A stretch of DNA of 29,838 nt from UBA3792 sp045576895 (GCA_045576895.1 JAZNHI010000131.1:1-29838), one strand, 5' to 3'; shown: positions 14,690 to 22,815, counted from the stretch's first letter. Translations and numbers: made by a program. Notes: generated by a model not told the origin, from the letters alone.

Positions 14690-16663
14690 TTACGCGGCGG
14701 GCACAAACACGATCGAAGGATCGTACTGCAGATCGGTCGGACCGCAGACTTCCGTGCTGACAATCCGCCAGCCGAGAAAGCCGTCCGCGGGAACGACGCA
14801 CAGAACGATCGCGTTCCAGAAACTGTCGTCGAATCCGGTATATCCGTACAGCGTGACCGAACCGTCCTCCCTCTGAACCGCCTGTGTGAGCACCGCCCAC
14901 ACGAACCAGTCGTTTTGCGCGATCGGCACCTGTCCGGGCTGCAGTTTCGACCAGTCCTGTTCCTCATACACCTCGTCGTCCGGATATGCCCGGTCCGGCA
15001 CGAGATTCGGTCGGTCGACCGTGCAGCGGAAGAATTCGTCCAGCTCCGTCTGCGGCAGGACAAAGAACGTCCCTTCGGCTTCCCCGGAGAGATACGGCGG
15101 AAGCGCATCGTCGTGCAGAGAGAACAGTGCGTCGAGGATCGTACGCTGACAGAGCATTTCCCAATCATCCTGCTCCTGCGCAAAGGTCTTCGGAAACGCA
15201 TCGTACAGCACGCCGATCACCATAATATCTTCAAAGATGCTGCATTCCTGTTTCGAAAGCGTTAATACGGGTTCGTCCGTGACCGGATAAAAACGCCTTT
15301 CGTCCGATGCCGGATGTTCCAGGCAGAAGATGCGCTCCGCCCCGTTCGCGTCGCAATAGCGGATATAGATCAGCGCCTCCGCCGCATATTCATCGGGTTC
15401 GGTCCGGATCCCGGTCACCTGAAGATCGTCGAGGCCCGCCGTGCCGGGAAGCGGCTGATAGAGAAAATCGCGGTTTGCCCAGGTGCATTCCTCGAGGATA
15501 ACGCCCCACGAATCGGCGTTCCGTCCGCGATACAGATTCACATGCTCCCCGCGGAACAGCAACGCGGCTTCCAGTTCCGGATCGACCGTCGGGACCGGCT
15601 TCGGCGTGACGGTCATCACATACGGCGCAGCCCCTTTGGGAATGAACACGATCGAAGAATCGCGCTCCATCTGAATCGCCTTGTAAATGTCCGTGCTCTT
15701 GATTTTCCAACCGAGATACCCGTCCGCAGAAACAACACGGCAGATGACGCCGTTCCGGGACCATCCTTCCCCCTCGCACCCGTATCCGTAAAGGATCCGT
15801 TCGCTGTCCGACACCCAAACCACCTGCTTCACGGTTGCCCATGCGTAGTAGTCATTTGGGTAAATCAGCACCTGCCCGGGCAGAAGGCTCGGATCCTCCT
15901 CGCCTTCAAACATCCGATCCGGCACAAGGTTCGGACGATCAATCACGCTGCGGAAAAACCGATCGAGCTCCGTCTGCGTGACGATTGATTCATCCATACC
16001 GTCTTCTTCGTCTTTTGAAGTCTCCTCGTGCAGATACGGCGGGAGCGCATCTTCATAGACGTTGTACAGCGCATCGAGAATTCTGCGCTGACACAGCGCC
16101 TCCCAACCGTCGGGATTCTTCCCGGCGAACTCCGATCTGAATTCTTCATACTGATAGCCGATCAGCAGAACGTCGCCGAAAGCCCTTTGGCTGTCCTCCG
16201 TCAGCGTCAGCGCCGGTCTGTCCGATACCGGATAAAAATAGGGCCAATCCGAAACGGTGTGATCGAAGCTGTACCCGCACAGCTCCCCGTTTGCGTCAGT
16301 ATAATAAACCGTAAGGATCTGTTCCGGATTCGTTTCGCCGCCTTCCTTGCGAACCATCGAAAGGCGCAGCGTCTCCTGTCCCTCCGTTCCCGGCAGCGGC
16401 TGATAAAACATCGTCGGTTTTTCCCAATCCGATTCTTCTACGATGATCCCGAGTTCGGTTTCGGAACGGGCACAGTACAGGTTTACATGTTCGCCCTCGT
16501 ACAGAAGCGCGGCTTCCTTTGCGTCCTTGGTCGTCGGGACCGGCGACGGCGTTGAATCCGCCTTCTCCGGTTCGGACGGCGTTTCCGTCGGGTTCTCCGT
16601 CGGCTCGCACGCAAGCAGCAGGCATAGCGCGATCAACAAACAAATAACGCGGATTCGATTCAT
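14690..16663 (-). CDS. Large lipoprotein of two tandem repeats of an unrecognised domain
   Basis: A protein of 657 residues. It starts with a lipoprotein signal (RVICLLIALCLL) and lipobox LLAC with C19, then a Thr/Pro/Glu/Ser linker to about 48. The rest is one domain present twice: copy 1 from E50 to about 345 and copy 2 from E365 to the end. Both begin EAALL followed by GEHVNLY, contain FYQPLPGT or LYQPLPGT, LCQR.ILDAL, DALPPYL, TQTELD.FFR, DRPNLVPDR and GQV, and end in SSIVF or PSIVF. By eye, close to half of the aligned residues are identical. The fold is unknown to me. It must sit on the outer face of the membrane. GGAGGTGGGAG precedes ATG 16663. Monocistronic and convergent with the DUF4349 lipoprotein gene. 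Confidence 0.85.
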   Translation of the reverse strand: MNRIRVICLLIALCLLLACEPTENPTETPSEPEKADSTPSPVPTTKDAKEAALLYEGEHVNLYCARSETELGIIVEESDWEKPTMFYQPLPGTEGQETLRLSMVRKEGGETNPEQILTVYYTDANGELCGYSFDHTVSDWPYFYPVSDRPALTLTEDSQRAFGDVLLIGYQYEEFRSEFAGKNPDGWEALCQRRILDALYNVYEDALPPYLHEETSKDEEDGMDESIVTQTELDRFFRSVIDRPNLVPDRMFEGEEDPSLLPGQVLIYPNDYYAWATVKQVVWVSDSERILYGYGCEGEGWSRNGVICRVVSADGYLGWKIKSTDIYKAIQMERDSSIVFIPKGAAPYVMTVTPKPVPTVDPELEAALLFRGEHVNLYRGRNADSWGVILEECTWANRDFLYQPLPGTAGLDDLQVTGIRTEPDEYAAEALIYIRYCDANGAERIFCLEHPASDERRFYPVTDEPVLTLSKQECSIFEDIMVIGVLYDAFPKTFAQEQDDWEMLCQRTILDALFSLHDDALPPYLSGEAEGTFFVLPQTELDEFFRCTVDRPNLVPDRAYPDDEVYEEQDWSKLQPGQVPIAQNDWFVWAVLTQAVQREDGSVTLYGYTGFDDSFWNAIVLCVVPADGFLGWRIVSTEVCGPTDLQYDPSIVFVPAA

Positions 16664-16723
16664 GCTCCCACCTCCATGCAACCAGCATAGCATACGAATG
16701 TGTTAAAAAAGCGTATAAATTGT

Positions 16724-16748
16724 AAAAAGGACGGCAGGACCGTCCTTT
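16724..16748 (-). terminator. Terminator after zinc-ribbon membrane protein gene
   Basis: AAAGGACGG (16726-16734), five-base loop, CCGTCCTTT (16740-16748); on the - strand it is followed by a T-run. Confidence 0.85.
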
Positions 16749-16760
16749 CGTGGTAAACCG

Positions 16761-17180
16761 TTACGCGCGGAAGACGCGCATGACAAGACAATAGGCGGCA
16801 AGAAGCCCGAAGACGAGACCGAGGAGCAGCCCGACGATCGCCGAGGGTAAGCTGCGCTTTTCGCGGTCCCGGATGCGGGCGACGATGCCGGACAGTCCGA
16901 AGCAGCAGGCAAGCGGCGCAAGGAAGAAGGTCACGACCGCGGTGCCGTACAGGATTTTGAGATCGAAGCAGAGGATCTTTCCCAAAAGCGTCAGCATGCC
17001 GAACACGAACGTCCCAACGCCCAGAAGCAGAGCGGCGGCGCTGCGTTTGCAGTGCGGCTTTTGTTCCGGCTCGCGCAGAACGGGCGCTGGCTGTTCGGGG
17101 ACGGTGAATGCCGTTCCGCAGTTCGGACAGATCCTGACCGATTCGTCAGGCAGCGGACGACCGCATTCAGGACAGAACAT
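16761..17180 (-). CDS. Zinc-ribbon membrane protein
   Basis: A protein of 139 residues. The N-terminal zinc ribbon has two CxxC pairs (C3, C6 and C18, C21: MFCPECG and CPNCG). A Pro/Glu-rich linker and three hydrophobic helices follow (about 48-66, 76-100 and 110-135), separated by a charged loop REKRSLPSA. The helical part resembles small DUF4190-like membrane domains. The function is unknown. The start ATG lies inside the end of the XRE gene (14 bases shared), so it is translated from the same transcript; the pair probably acts together. A terminator follows its stop. Confidence 0.82.
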   Translation of the reverse strand: MFCPECGRPLPDESVRICPNCGTAFTVPEQPAPVLREPEQKPHCKRSAAALLLGVGTFVFGMLTLLGKILCFDLKILYGTAVVTFFLAPLACCFGLSGIVARIRDREKRSLPSAIVGLLLGLVFGLLAAYCLVMRVFRA

Positions 17181-17796
17181 GATCGGCTTCCTTTCGCGCT
17201 TTGTTGCGCTTTCTGATCAGCATCAGCACATACCACAGGATGACCAGCACCTGGAACACGGCGGCGACCATAAACAGCATGGCGACCTTTTTGATCCCGC
17301 CGATCGCGACGAATGAGATGTAGATCGCGCCGCACAGCGTCCAGACGAGTCCCGACACCGAAAGCGCCTGCCAGATGAGGCTGCTCCACATGTGGCTGAA
17401 CACGACGAGCAGGATCATGCTGACCGGCACGGCGTAGATAAACGCGAGCCAGCGCACGTTGACCTTTGCAAGATAGCACACAAAGAATGCGATCGCGGCG
17501 ACGAAGAACACAAGTCCGATCGAGATCAGCGTTATGATGATGTGGCGGGTCTTCTGCTCCGCCTGCGAGCGGACCAAAGGTCCCTCGCGCAGGAACGAAT
17601 CGAGCGGAACGTCATAGAGATCGGCGAGCTTGCACAGCACCAGAAGGTCCGGCATGCCGTCCCCGCGTTCCCACTTCGAGATGGATTTATCCGAGTAATT
17701 CAGCTTCTCGGCAAGCTCCGCCTGCGTCAGTCCGGCACGTTTCCGATACGCCGTCATCTTCTCCGCAAGCACGGTGCGAATTCTGTTTTCTTCCAT
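17167..17796 (-). CDS. XRE-type regulator with membrane-anchored C-terminus
   Basis: A protein of 209 residues. Residues 5-65 are a Cro/C1-type helix-turn-helix (GLTQAELAEKLNYSDKSISKWERGDGMPD is the recognition region). The remainder holds about four hydrophobic helices (about 85-108, 112-132, 138-160 and 170-192) and a basic tail. Such a membrane-bound XRE protein could pass an envelope signal to DNA. GAGGT precedes ATG 17796. It overlaps the downstream zinc-ribbon membrane protein gene by 14 bases. A short palindrome upstream (17829-17843) may be its own operator. Confidence 0.87.
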   Translation of the reverse strand: MEENRIRTVLAEKMTAYRKRAGLTQAELAEKLNYSDKSISKWERGDGMPDLLVLCKLADLYDVPLDSFLREGPLVRSQAEQKTRHIIITLISIGLVFFVAAIAFFVCYLAKVNVRWLAFIYAVPVSMILLVVFSHMWSSLIWQALSVSGLVWTLCGAIYISFVAIGGIKKVAMLFMVAAVFQVLVILWYVLMLIRKRNKARKEADHVLS

Positions 17797-17828
17797 ATAT
17801 ACCTCAAAAACGCCCTGTTCATCGGCAT

Positions 17829-17843
17829 TCTACTCTCAGTAGA
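17829..17843. promoter_or_regulatory. Palindrome upstream of XRE operon, possible operator
   Basis: TCTACT-CTC-AGTAGA, a perfect 6+6 inverted repeat. On the - strand it overlaps a -10-like TAGAAT (17827-17832), though no good -35 was found. Autoregulation by the XRE protein is a guess. Confidence 0.4.
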
Positions 17844-17881
17844 GCCGTCATTCTCCCTCTCTACCGATACAAAGCGGAGCG

Positions 17882-17933
17882 ATAGACGCCCGCGGCTTCC
17901 GAATAGGGTGCAAATCCTTCGGGATGCGTCTAT
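17882..17933. repeat. Spaced inverted repeat before SGNH hydrolase gene
   Basis: ATAGACGC (17882-17889) and GCGTCTAT (17926-17933) are exact inverted copies, with CCGAA and TTCGG nested inside. The right arm abuts the -10 box of the + promoter. It could be a regulatory site or an RNA stem for transcripts crossing it. Confidence 0.4.
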
Positions 17934-17939
17934 TATAAT
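17934..17939 (+). promoter_or_regulatory. -10 box of SGNH hydrolase gene
   Basis: Perfect TATAAT about 50 bases before the ATG; the -35 region is poor (TGCAAA at a 19-base spacing), so an activator may be needed. Confidence 0.4.
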
Positions 17940-17989
17940 GGCAGAACGATTTTATTGCAAGAGCGAATTGCGTCATACGGAGGTAACAA

Positions 17990-18691
17990 ATGCAAACAAA
18001 TCGTGTCATCTCCATCTTCGGCGACTCGATCCTGAAGGGCGTTCGCATGCTTTCGGGCACGACGCGCTACGGAACGACGGACGATATCGGACTGGAATCG
18101 ATCGCAAAGAGCCACGACTGGATCCTCGATAACCGTTCCCGCTTCGGCTGCACGGTGCAGAAGGGCGAACAGCTTCTGAACCGCCAGCTCGAAAAGGGCG
18201 AAACGCCCGCGGTCGTTCTTCTGGAGTACGGCGGCAATGACGCCGATTTCCGCTGGGCGGAGGTTGCGGAGCGTCCGGACGGCGAGCATCTGCCGAACAC
18301 GCCGCTGCCGGTCTTTGTCGAAACCATGCGCCGCATGATCGATACGCTGCGCGCGCACCGCGTCAAGCCGGTCCTTACCACGCTGCCGCCGATCTCGTCG
18401 GAGCGCTATCTTGACTGGATCACGCGCGACGGGCTTTCGAAGGAGAACATTCTCCTTTGGCTCGGCGACGCGAACGCGATCTATCGGTATCAGGAGAAAT
18501 ACTCGCTTGCAATCGAGCGGCTTGCCGTCGAGACCGGCTGCTTCCTTGTCGATCTCCGCAGCGCGTTTCTGGAACAGCGCGCGCTGCTCCCCTATCTCTG
18601 TGCGGACGGCATCCACCCGAACGACGCCGGACAGCAGCTGATCCACGACGCGCTGCGTCGGGCGGCGGACGCAAATCCGGTCCTGGCATAA
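17990..18691 (+). CDS. SGNH/GDSL-family hydrolase
   Basis: A protein of 233 residues with the four SGNH blocks: the nucleophile Ser13 in FGDSI, Gly in the second block, GGND (81-84) and the catalytic D206-x-x-H209 in DGIHPN. Such enzymes are esterases or lipases acting on acyl or acetyl esters, often of sugars or lipids. There is no signal peptide, so it acts in the cytoplasm. The substrate is unknown. CGGAGG precedes the ATG at good distance. It stands alone between the divergent XRE operon and the symporter gene, with its own terminator. Confidence 0.92.
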   Translation: MQTNRVISIFGDSILKGVRMLSGTTRYGTTDDIGLESIAKSHDWILDNRSRFGCTVQKGEQLLNRQLEKGETPAVVLLEYGGNDADFRWAEVAERPDGEHLPNTPLPVFVETMRRMIDTLRAHRVKPVLTTLPPISSERYLDWITRDGLSKENILLWLGDANAIYRYQEKYSLAIERLAVETGCFLVDLRSAFLEQRALLPYLCADGIHPNDAGQQLIHDALRRAADANPVLA

Positions 18692-18703
18692 TCCGGCATA
18701 CAC

Positions 18704-18735
18704 AAACGGCACGAACGCGATTCGCGCCGTTTTTA
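18704..18735 (+). terminator. Terminator after SGNH hydrolase gene
   Basis: AAACGGC (18704-18710) pairs with GCCGTTT (18726-18732); an inner CGAA/TTCG extends the stem past one mismatch. T-run to 18734. Confidence 0.88.
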
Positions 18736-18795
18736 CATGATTTTTCGCAAACGGTACCGATTATACAAAAAATGTATATCCATACAAAAAATATG

Positions 18796-18824
18796 TTGCT
18801 TTTTCTGTAAATATATGCGATAAT
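18796..18824 (+). promoter_or_regulatory. Promoter of dicarboxylate/amino acid symporter gene
   Basis: TTGCTT (18796-18801), a 17-base spacer, GATAAT (18819-18824) in an AT-rich stretch. Confidence 0.65.
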
Positions 18825-18832
18825 ATATTATA

Positions 18833-18894
18833 CGGCAGAGCTTTCCCGCATCAGGGGTAATCGAACGAATCGGGAAAATCAAACCGTTCTGCCG
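18833..18894 (+). promoter_or_regulatory. Structured 5' leader of symporter mRNA
   Basis: CGGCAGA (18833-18839) pairs with TCTGCCG (18888-18894); nested within, TTTCCCG (18842-18848) pairs with CGGGAAA (18871-18877). The outer helix begins within a few bases of the predicted transcription start. No T-run follows and the ribosome binding site is free, so it is not a terminator. It does not match a riboswitch class I recognise. Confidence 0.55.
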
Positions 18895-18918
18895 CAAAAT
18901 GATAACGGAGGAAACCAT

Positions 18919-20208
18919 ATGGAACAGCAATCCAAAAAGAAAAGATCTCTTTTGCCGCTCTGGATCCTGATCGGCATGGCCGCCGGTATTCTGGTCGGTC
19001 TGCTCTGCCTCTGGCTTCCGGGCTGGTTAAACCATCCGGAGTGGAAGGAACCCATGGTCAACTTCACCACGAACTGGCTGAAGCCCATCGGCGACATCTA
19101 CATCAATCTGCTGAAGTTCCTGATCGTTCCGGTCGTGCTGATCTCGATCACCGCGGGCGTCATCTCGCTGGGCGATCTCAAGAAGGTCGGCAGCATCGGA
19201 CTCAAGACCTTCCTCTACTACCTCTGCACGACCGCGATCGCCGTCATCATCGGTCTCGTGATCGTCAACCTGTTCAAGGGTATGTTCCCGCCGCTGCCCG
19301 GTGCGAACCTCGAAGGACTTGAATACCAGGCGAAGGAAGCGCCGAAGGTGATGGACGTCATCAAGGGCATCTTCCCGGACAATGCCTTAAAGCCGCTCGT
19401 CAACGCAGACATGCTTCCGGTCATCTGCATCGCGATCTTCCTCGGCGCGGGCATCCTCGCCGCGGGCAAGAAGGCGGACCCCGTCACGAACTTCATCAAC
19501 GCCGCAAACGAGATCGTCATCAAGATCCTGATGATGATCATCAAGATCACGCCGATCGGCGTCTTCTGCCTGATGGCGAACGTCGTCGCGGTCAACGGTC
19601 CGATGATCATCGGCTCGCTCGCGCTGGTCATCGGCGTCGCGTATCTTGCATACCTCGCGCATATGGTCATCGTGTACGGTCTAAGCGTACAGCTTTTGAG
19701 TCACATGAATCCGTTCAAGTTCTTCCGCGGCATGATGCCGGCGATGATCACGGCGTTCACCACCACGTCCTCGAACGCAACGCTGCCGGTCAATCTGGAG
19801 TGCTGCACGGAGCTCGGCGCGGATAAAGGCGTCACGTCCTTCGTTCTGCCGCTCGGCGCAACGATCAACATGGACGGTACCGCGATCTATCAGGCGGTTT
19901 CCGCGGTCTTCATCGCTTCCTGCTATGGCATGAACCTGACGTTCGGGCAGATGGCGCAGATCGTTCTGACCGCCGTGCTCGCCTCCATCGGCACCGCGGG
20001 CGTTTCCGGCGCGGGCCCGATCATGCTGGCGATGGTCCTTGCGCAGATCGGCGTACCGGTCGGCGGTATCGCACTTGTCATCGGCGTCGACAAGATCTTC
20101 GACATGGGCCGCACCACGCTGAACATCACGGGCGACGCGACCTGCGCGATCTGGATCTCCCGTCTCGAGCAGCGCAAAGCCGCAAAGAAAGCCGCAAAAC
20201 AGGCATGA
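18919..20208 (+). CDS. Dicarboxylate/amino acid:cation symporter (DAACS family)
   Basis: A protein of 429 residues of the glutamate transporter (GltP/GltT/SdcS) fold, with eight helices and two re-entrant hairpins. The signature residues are TSSNATLP (283-290, hairpin 1), GATINMDGTAIY (N317, the unwound helix 7), the Gly-rich GTAGVSGAGP of hairpin 2 and DMGRTTLNITGD in helix 8. The substrate is a C4-dicarboxylate or acidic/neutral amino acid moved with Na+ or H+. The long loop at about 125-160 and Lys/Ala-rich tail are unremarkable. CGGAGG lies before ATG 18919. It is monocistronic, with a structured leader that may set mRNA stability or translation. Confidence 0.94.
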   Translation: MEQQSKKKRSLLPLWILIGMAAGILVGLLCLWLPGWLNHPEWKEPMVNFTTNWLKPIGDIYINLLKFLIVPVVLISITAGVISLGDLKKVGSIGLKTFLYYLCTTAIAVIIGLVIVNLFKGMFPPLPGANLEGLEYQAKEAPKVMDVIKGIFPDNALKPLVNADMLPVICIAIFLGAGILAAGKKADPVTNFINAANEIVIKILMMIIKITPIGVFCLMANVVAVNGPMIIGSLALVIGVAYLAYLAHMVIVYGLSVQLLSHMNPFKFFRGMMPAMITAFTTTSSNATLPVNLECCTELGADKGVTSFVLPLGATINMDGTAIYQAVSAVFIASCYGMNLTFGQMAQIVLTAVLASIGTAGVSGAGPIMLAMVLAQIGVPVGGIALVIGVDKIFDMGRTTLNITGDATCAIWISRLEQRKAAKKAAKQA

Positions 20209-20220
20209 CCCAAACAAATC

Positions 20221-20249
20221 AAAGGACCGCTCAAACGGGCGGTCCTTTT
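20221..20249. terminator. Bidirectional terminator between symporter and GNAT genes
   Basis: AAAGGACCGC (20221-20230), an eight-base loop, GCGGTCCTTT (20239-20248). A on one side and T on the other allow use by both convergent genes. Confidence 0.92.
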
Positions 20250-20251
20250 GT

Positions 20252-20899
20252 TTACGGCATTTTTATGTAGGTGTCAAAATGCTCGGATGGCTCAACGGAA
20301 AACCGGTTCCGAAGAAGCGTTGCCGCCGGATCCGTGTCGTCTGCTTCAAACTCGATCCGCAGAAATCGGTCGAACATCACGGACAGCAGCGCATCCGCAA
20401 AGCGGCCGAAATCCGCCCCGGGATCCGAAAACACGTATGCGATTTCATTTTCCTCGACAAACGCGCCTGCGATCGTTCCGTTCATTTCCGTATACAGCAC
20501 CGTATCCGGCAGCTCCGCCGCAAACATTGCCTCGGACGCCGTCAAAGGACTGACGGCTGCGTGTGTCTCGCGATAGTACGCAAACATTCGTTCGGCGCAA
20601 GCGTCAAAACCGGGCGTCCCCCGCCGCGCTTCCGCCAGCGCACAGGGACGGTCCGAAAGCGGTGCGGACAGATCGGCTCTGCTCACGCTCGTCGGATAAC
20701 ACGTACGTTTCCGAATAAAGCCCGCCTGCGTCAGCAGTCCGATCACATGCACGGACGCAGACGACACGATGCTTTGCAGAGGCTTTCCGTATTCCGCGAT
20801 CAATGCCTCGAATACGTTGTGATCGAACCCGTCTGTTTCGTTCTCGTCGATATTCAGATAGAGATGCCGATCGTGAAATTGTTTGGTGTAAGTTTCCAC
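20252..20899 (-). CDS. GNAT-like N-acetyltransferase
   Basis: A protein of 215 residues. The C-terminal half looks like a GNAT fold: after YRETHAAVSPL, strands with TVLYTEMNGTIAGAFVEENEIAYVFSD and a helix FGRFADALLSVMF, ending with RNRFSVEPSEHFDTYIKM. The acetyl-CoA loop is poorly conserved (no clear Q/R-x-x-G-x-G/A), so substrate and even activity are uncertain. The start is GTG 20899 with GGAGGG before it; an ATG two bases upstream is in another frame. No promoter was found; it lies behind the terminator of the CofE-like gene. Confidence 0.72.
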   Translation of the reverse strand: METYTKQFHDRHLYLNIDENETDGFDHNVFEALIAEYGKPLQSIVSSASVHVIGLLTQAGFIRKRTCYPTSVSRADLSAPLSDRPCALAEARRGTPGFDACAERMFAYYRETHAAVSPLTASEAMFAAELPDTVLYTEMNGTIAGAFVEENEIAYVFSDPGADFGRFADALLSVMFDRFLRIEFEADDTDPAATLLRNRFSVEPSEHFDTYIKMP

Positions 20900-20921
20900 A
20901 TTTGCCTCCCTCCGAAGCCTG

Positions 20922-20950
20922 AAAAAAGGACCGTCCTTTTGAACGGTCCT
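20922..20950 (-). terminator. Terminator after CofE-like gene
   Basis: AGGACCGT (20927-20934), eight-base loop, ACGGTCCT (20943-20950); on the - strand followed by six T. Confidence 0.92.
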
Positions 20951-20959
20951 GTCTGCGGA

Positions 20960-22138
20960 TCAGTCCGCATAATTGTTGAAATAGTTCTGCACGAGCACGA
21001 TCGGCGTGCCCTTGTCACCGCTGCCGCTCGTGAGATCGCACAGTGAGCCAATGAGATCGGTCAGCCGTCTGGGCGTCGTGCCCTGCGAATCCATCTGCCC
21101 CTTGAGATCGCGATTCTTCTCGCGGATGCGGGCACGGATCGCCGCAGTCAGCTCCTCGCCGGACAGCGCCTTGAACTCGTTGTCCGCAAGATACTTGAGC
21201 TTCAGCTCGTTCGGAAGCCCTATGAGTCCGTCGGTAAAGCCCGGCGAAACGACCGGATCGGCGAGCTCCCAGATCTTGCCGACCGGATCCTTGAACGCGC
21301 CGTCGCCGTAAACCATCGCTTCGACGTGCACGCCGGTACGGTCCACGATCTCTTTTTGGATCGCGTTCGCGACCTCATACGCATTCTTCGGGAAGAGCTT
21401 CACAACGTTCTCCGTCGCCTTGTTCGAGCCCAGCAGACCGTAATCCGGCTGGAATCCGCTGCCGTTCCGGGATGTGTTCATGATGCCGCACAGCGTCAGC
21501 ACGCGCGCTACGCCTGCCTTTTTGAGCCGTCTTGCCGTGCGTTCGCGCTCATGAATGTTGCCGACCAGCACACTGTCGGTAAACCGAAGGATCGCCGTCG
21601 GATCGTTCGCAAGCAGGATCACCGCCTCCGACCCCTCCTCTTCGATCAGGGAACGGTAATACGCAAGGTAGTTGACACCTGTGAACGGATGCACCGGATC
21701 GCCGAACTTTGCGACGAATTCCGATTCCGTGAACACGTCGGTATAGGGATTCACGCCCGTATCAAAGAGCGCATCCTCGTCGATCAGATGATTGCCTTCC
21801 TCATCCGCGGGGTAGGAAAGCTGCACGATGACCTTCTTTGCACCGCGCGCGATGCCGCGAAGACAGATCGCAAAGCGGTTGCGGCTCATGATCGGAAACA
21901 CGACTCCGACCGTGTCGCCGAGCTTTTCCTGCACATCCGCAGAGATGTCGTCCACCGTACAGTAGTTGCCGTCCGCACGCGCGACGACCGCCTCGGTCAC
22001 CGCAACGACGTCACGGTCATGCAGTTGAAATCCGTCCTTTTCGGCTGCCTCGATCACCGCATCCGCAACGATTTTGACGATATCGTCGCCCTCACGGATG
22101 ATCGGCGCTTTGATGCCTCTTGAAATCGTTCCTGCCAT
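20960..22138 (-). CDS. CofE-like ligase (coenzyme F420-0:gamma-glutamyl ligase family)
   Basis: A protein of 392 residues of the F420_ligase (CofE, PF01996) superfamily. The start GTISRGIKAPIIREGDDIVKIV, then DRDVVAVTEAVVARADGNY, FPIMSRNRFA and the late VEAMVYGDGAFKDPVGKIWELADP with a metal-binding acidic cluster fit the family. CofE adds glutamate to F420 in archaea and actinobacteria. Clostridia of this type are not known to make F420 and no other cof gene is here, so it probably glutamylates or ligates something else. It is longer than archaeal CofE (about 250 residues). Single-gene unit with its own promoter and terminator. Confidence 0.82.
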   Translation of the reverse strand: MAGTISRGIKAPIIREGDDIVKIVADAVIEAAEKDGFQLHDRDVVAVTEAVVARADGNYCTVDDISADVQEKLGDTVGVVFPIMSRNRFAICLRGIARGAKKVIVQLSYPADEEGNHLIDEDALFDTGVNPYTDVFTESEFVAKFGDPVHPFTGVNYLAYYRSLIEEEGSEAVILLANDPTAILRFTDSVLVGNIHERERTARRLKKAGVARVLTLCGIMNTSRNGSGFQPDYGLLGSNKATENVVKLFPKNAYEVANAIQKEIVDRTGVHVEAMVYGDGAFKDPVGKIWELADPVVSPGFTDGLIGLPNELKLKYLADNEFKALSGEELTAAIRARIREKNRDLKGQMDSQGTTPRRLTDLIGSLCDLTSGSGDKGTPIVLVQNYFNNYAD

Positions 22139-22174
22139 AAAAACGTCCTCCCTTCCGGTTCAAAAACATATATT

Positions 22175-22203
22175 AAAATACAAGAATCTCCGCCGTTTGT
22201 CAA
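22175..22203 (-). promoter_or_regulatory. Promoter of CofE-like gene
   Basis: On the - strand TTGACA (22198-22203), 17 bases, TATTTT (22175-22180). Confidence 0.7.
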
Positions 22204-22225
22204 GGCGGAAACACATTTCCCGCAA

Positions 22226-22251
22226 AAAGAAAAAGAGCGCGGGATGCGCTC
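22226..22251 (-). terminator. Terminator after CarD-like gene
   Basis: GAGCGC (22235-22240), five-base loop, GCGCTC (22246-22251), then T-rich tract on the - strand. Confidence 0.75.
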
Positions 22252-22268
22252 GATCCGCTCCGTGCCGC

Positions 22269-22742
22269 TTATTCGGCGCCGACCAGCGAAAGGAAGTTGG
22301 ATTCGTCCGTCTTTGTTGCCGCAGCAAGCTCCGCAACGAGCACCTGACGCGCGGTCAGATACATCTTGCGTTCCCCCGCAGACAGCCCGCGTTCGCGATC
22401 GCGCCGCATCAGGCACTTGACCACGTCCGCTACGACCATGATATCACCGCCGCGCAGCTTGTCCAGATTGTCCCGATACCGCTGATTCCAGTTGTCGCTT
22501 TCCTCGGAGCACTCGTCCGTCTGCAAAAAGCCGACGACCGCTTCGCAGGTCTTTCCGTCCGCCAGCGCTCTGAGCCCGACGTCCGCCGCCCGGTCGACCG
22601 GAACCATTGCCGTCATGCGGCCGATGCTGAACCGCAGGCAGTAATACTGCGTCGTCTCTCCGAGTATGGTCTGTTCTTCGATCGCTTCCACCACGCCGAC
22701 GCCGTGCATCGGATAGCAGACGAGATCCCCGATTTTAAACAC
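22269..22742 (-). CDS. CarD/CdnL-family transcription regulator
   Basis: A protein of 157 residues. The N-terminal 60 or so residues are the RNA-polymerase-interacting domain (FKIGDLVCYPMHGVGVVEAIEEQTILG, then YYCLRFS), as in CarD, CdnL and Mfd; the C-terminal half is helical (LMRRDRERGLSAGERKMYLTARQVL), which in CarD contacts promoter DNA. It stabilises open complexes at many promoters in known systems. The start is GTG 22742, chosen for the AGGAGGGGG before it and the family N-terminus. Two promoters in tandem precede it, a sign of layered expression. A terminator follows, so it is monocistronic. Confidence 0.92.
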   Translation of the reverse strand: MFKIGDLVCYPMHGVGVVEAIEEQTILGETTQYYCLRFSIGRMTAMVPVDRAADVGLRALADGKTCEAVVGFLQTDECSEESDNWNQRYRDNLDKLRGGDIMVVADVVKCLMRRDRERGLSAGERKMYLTARQVLVAELAAATKTDESNFLSLVGAE

Positions 22743-22774
22743 CGGATCCCCCTCCTTCGCATTCTCTCGAATCT

Positions 22775-22804
22775 ATTATAACGGAAAAAACGGGGTCCTG
22801 TCAA
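22775..22804 (-). promoter_or_regulatory. Proximal carD promoter
   Basis: On the - strand perfect TTGACA (22799-22804), 18 bases, perfect TATAAT (22775-22780). Confidence 0.88.
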
Positions 22805-22815
22805 ATAAAATATTT

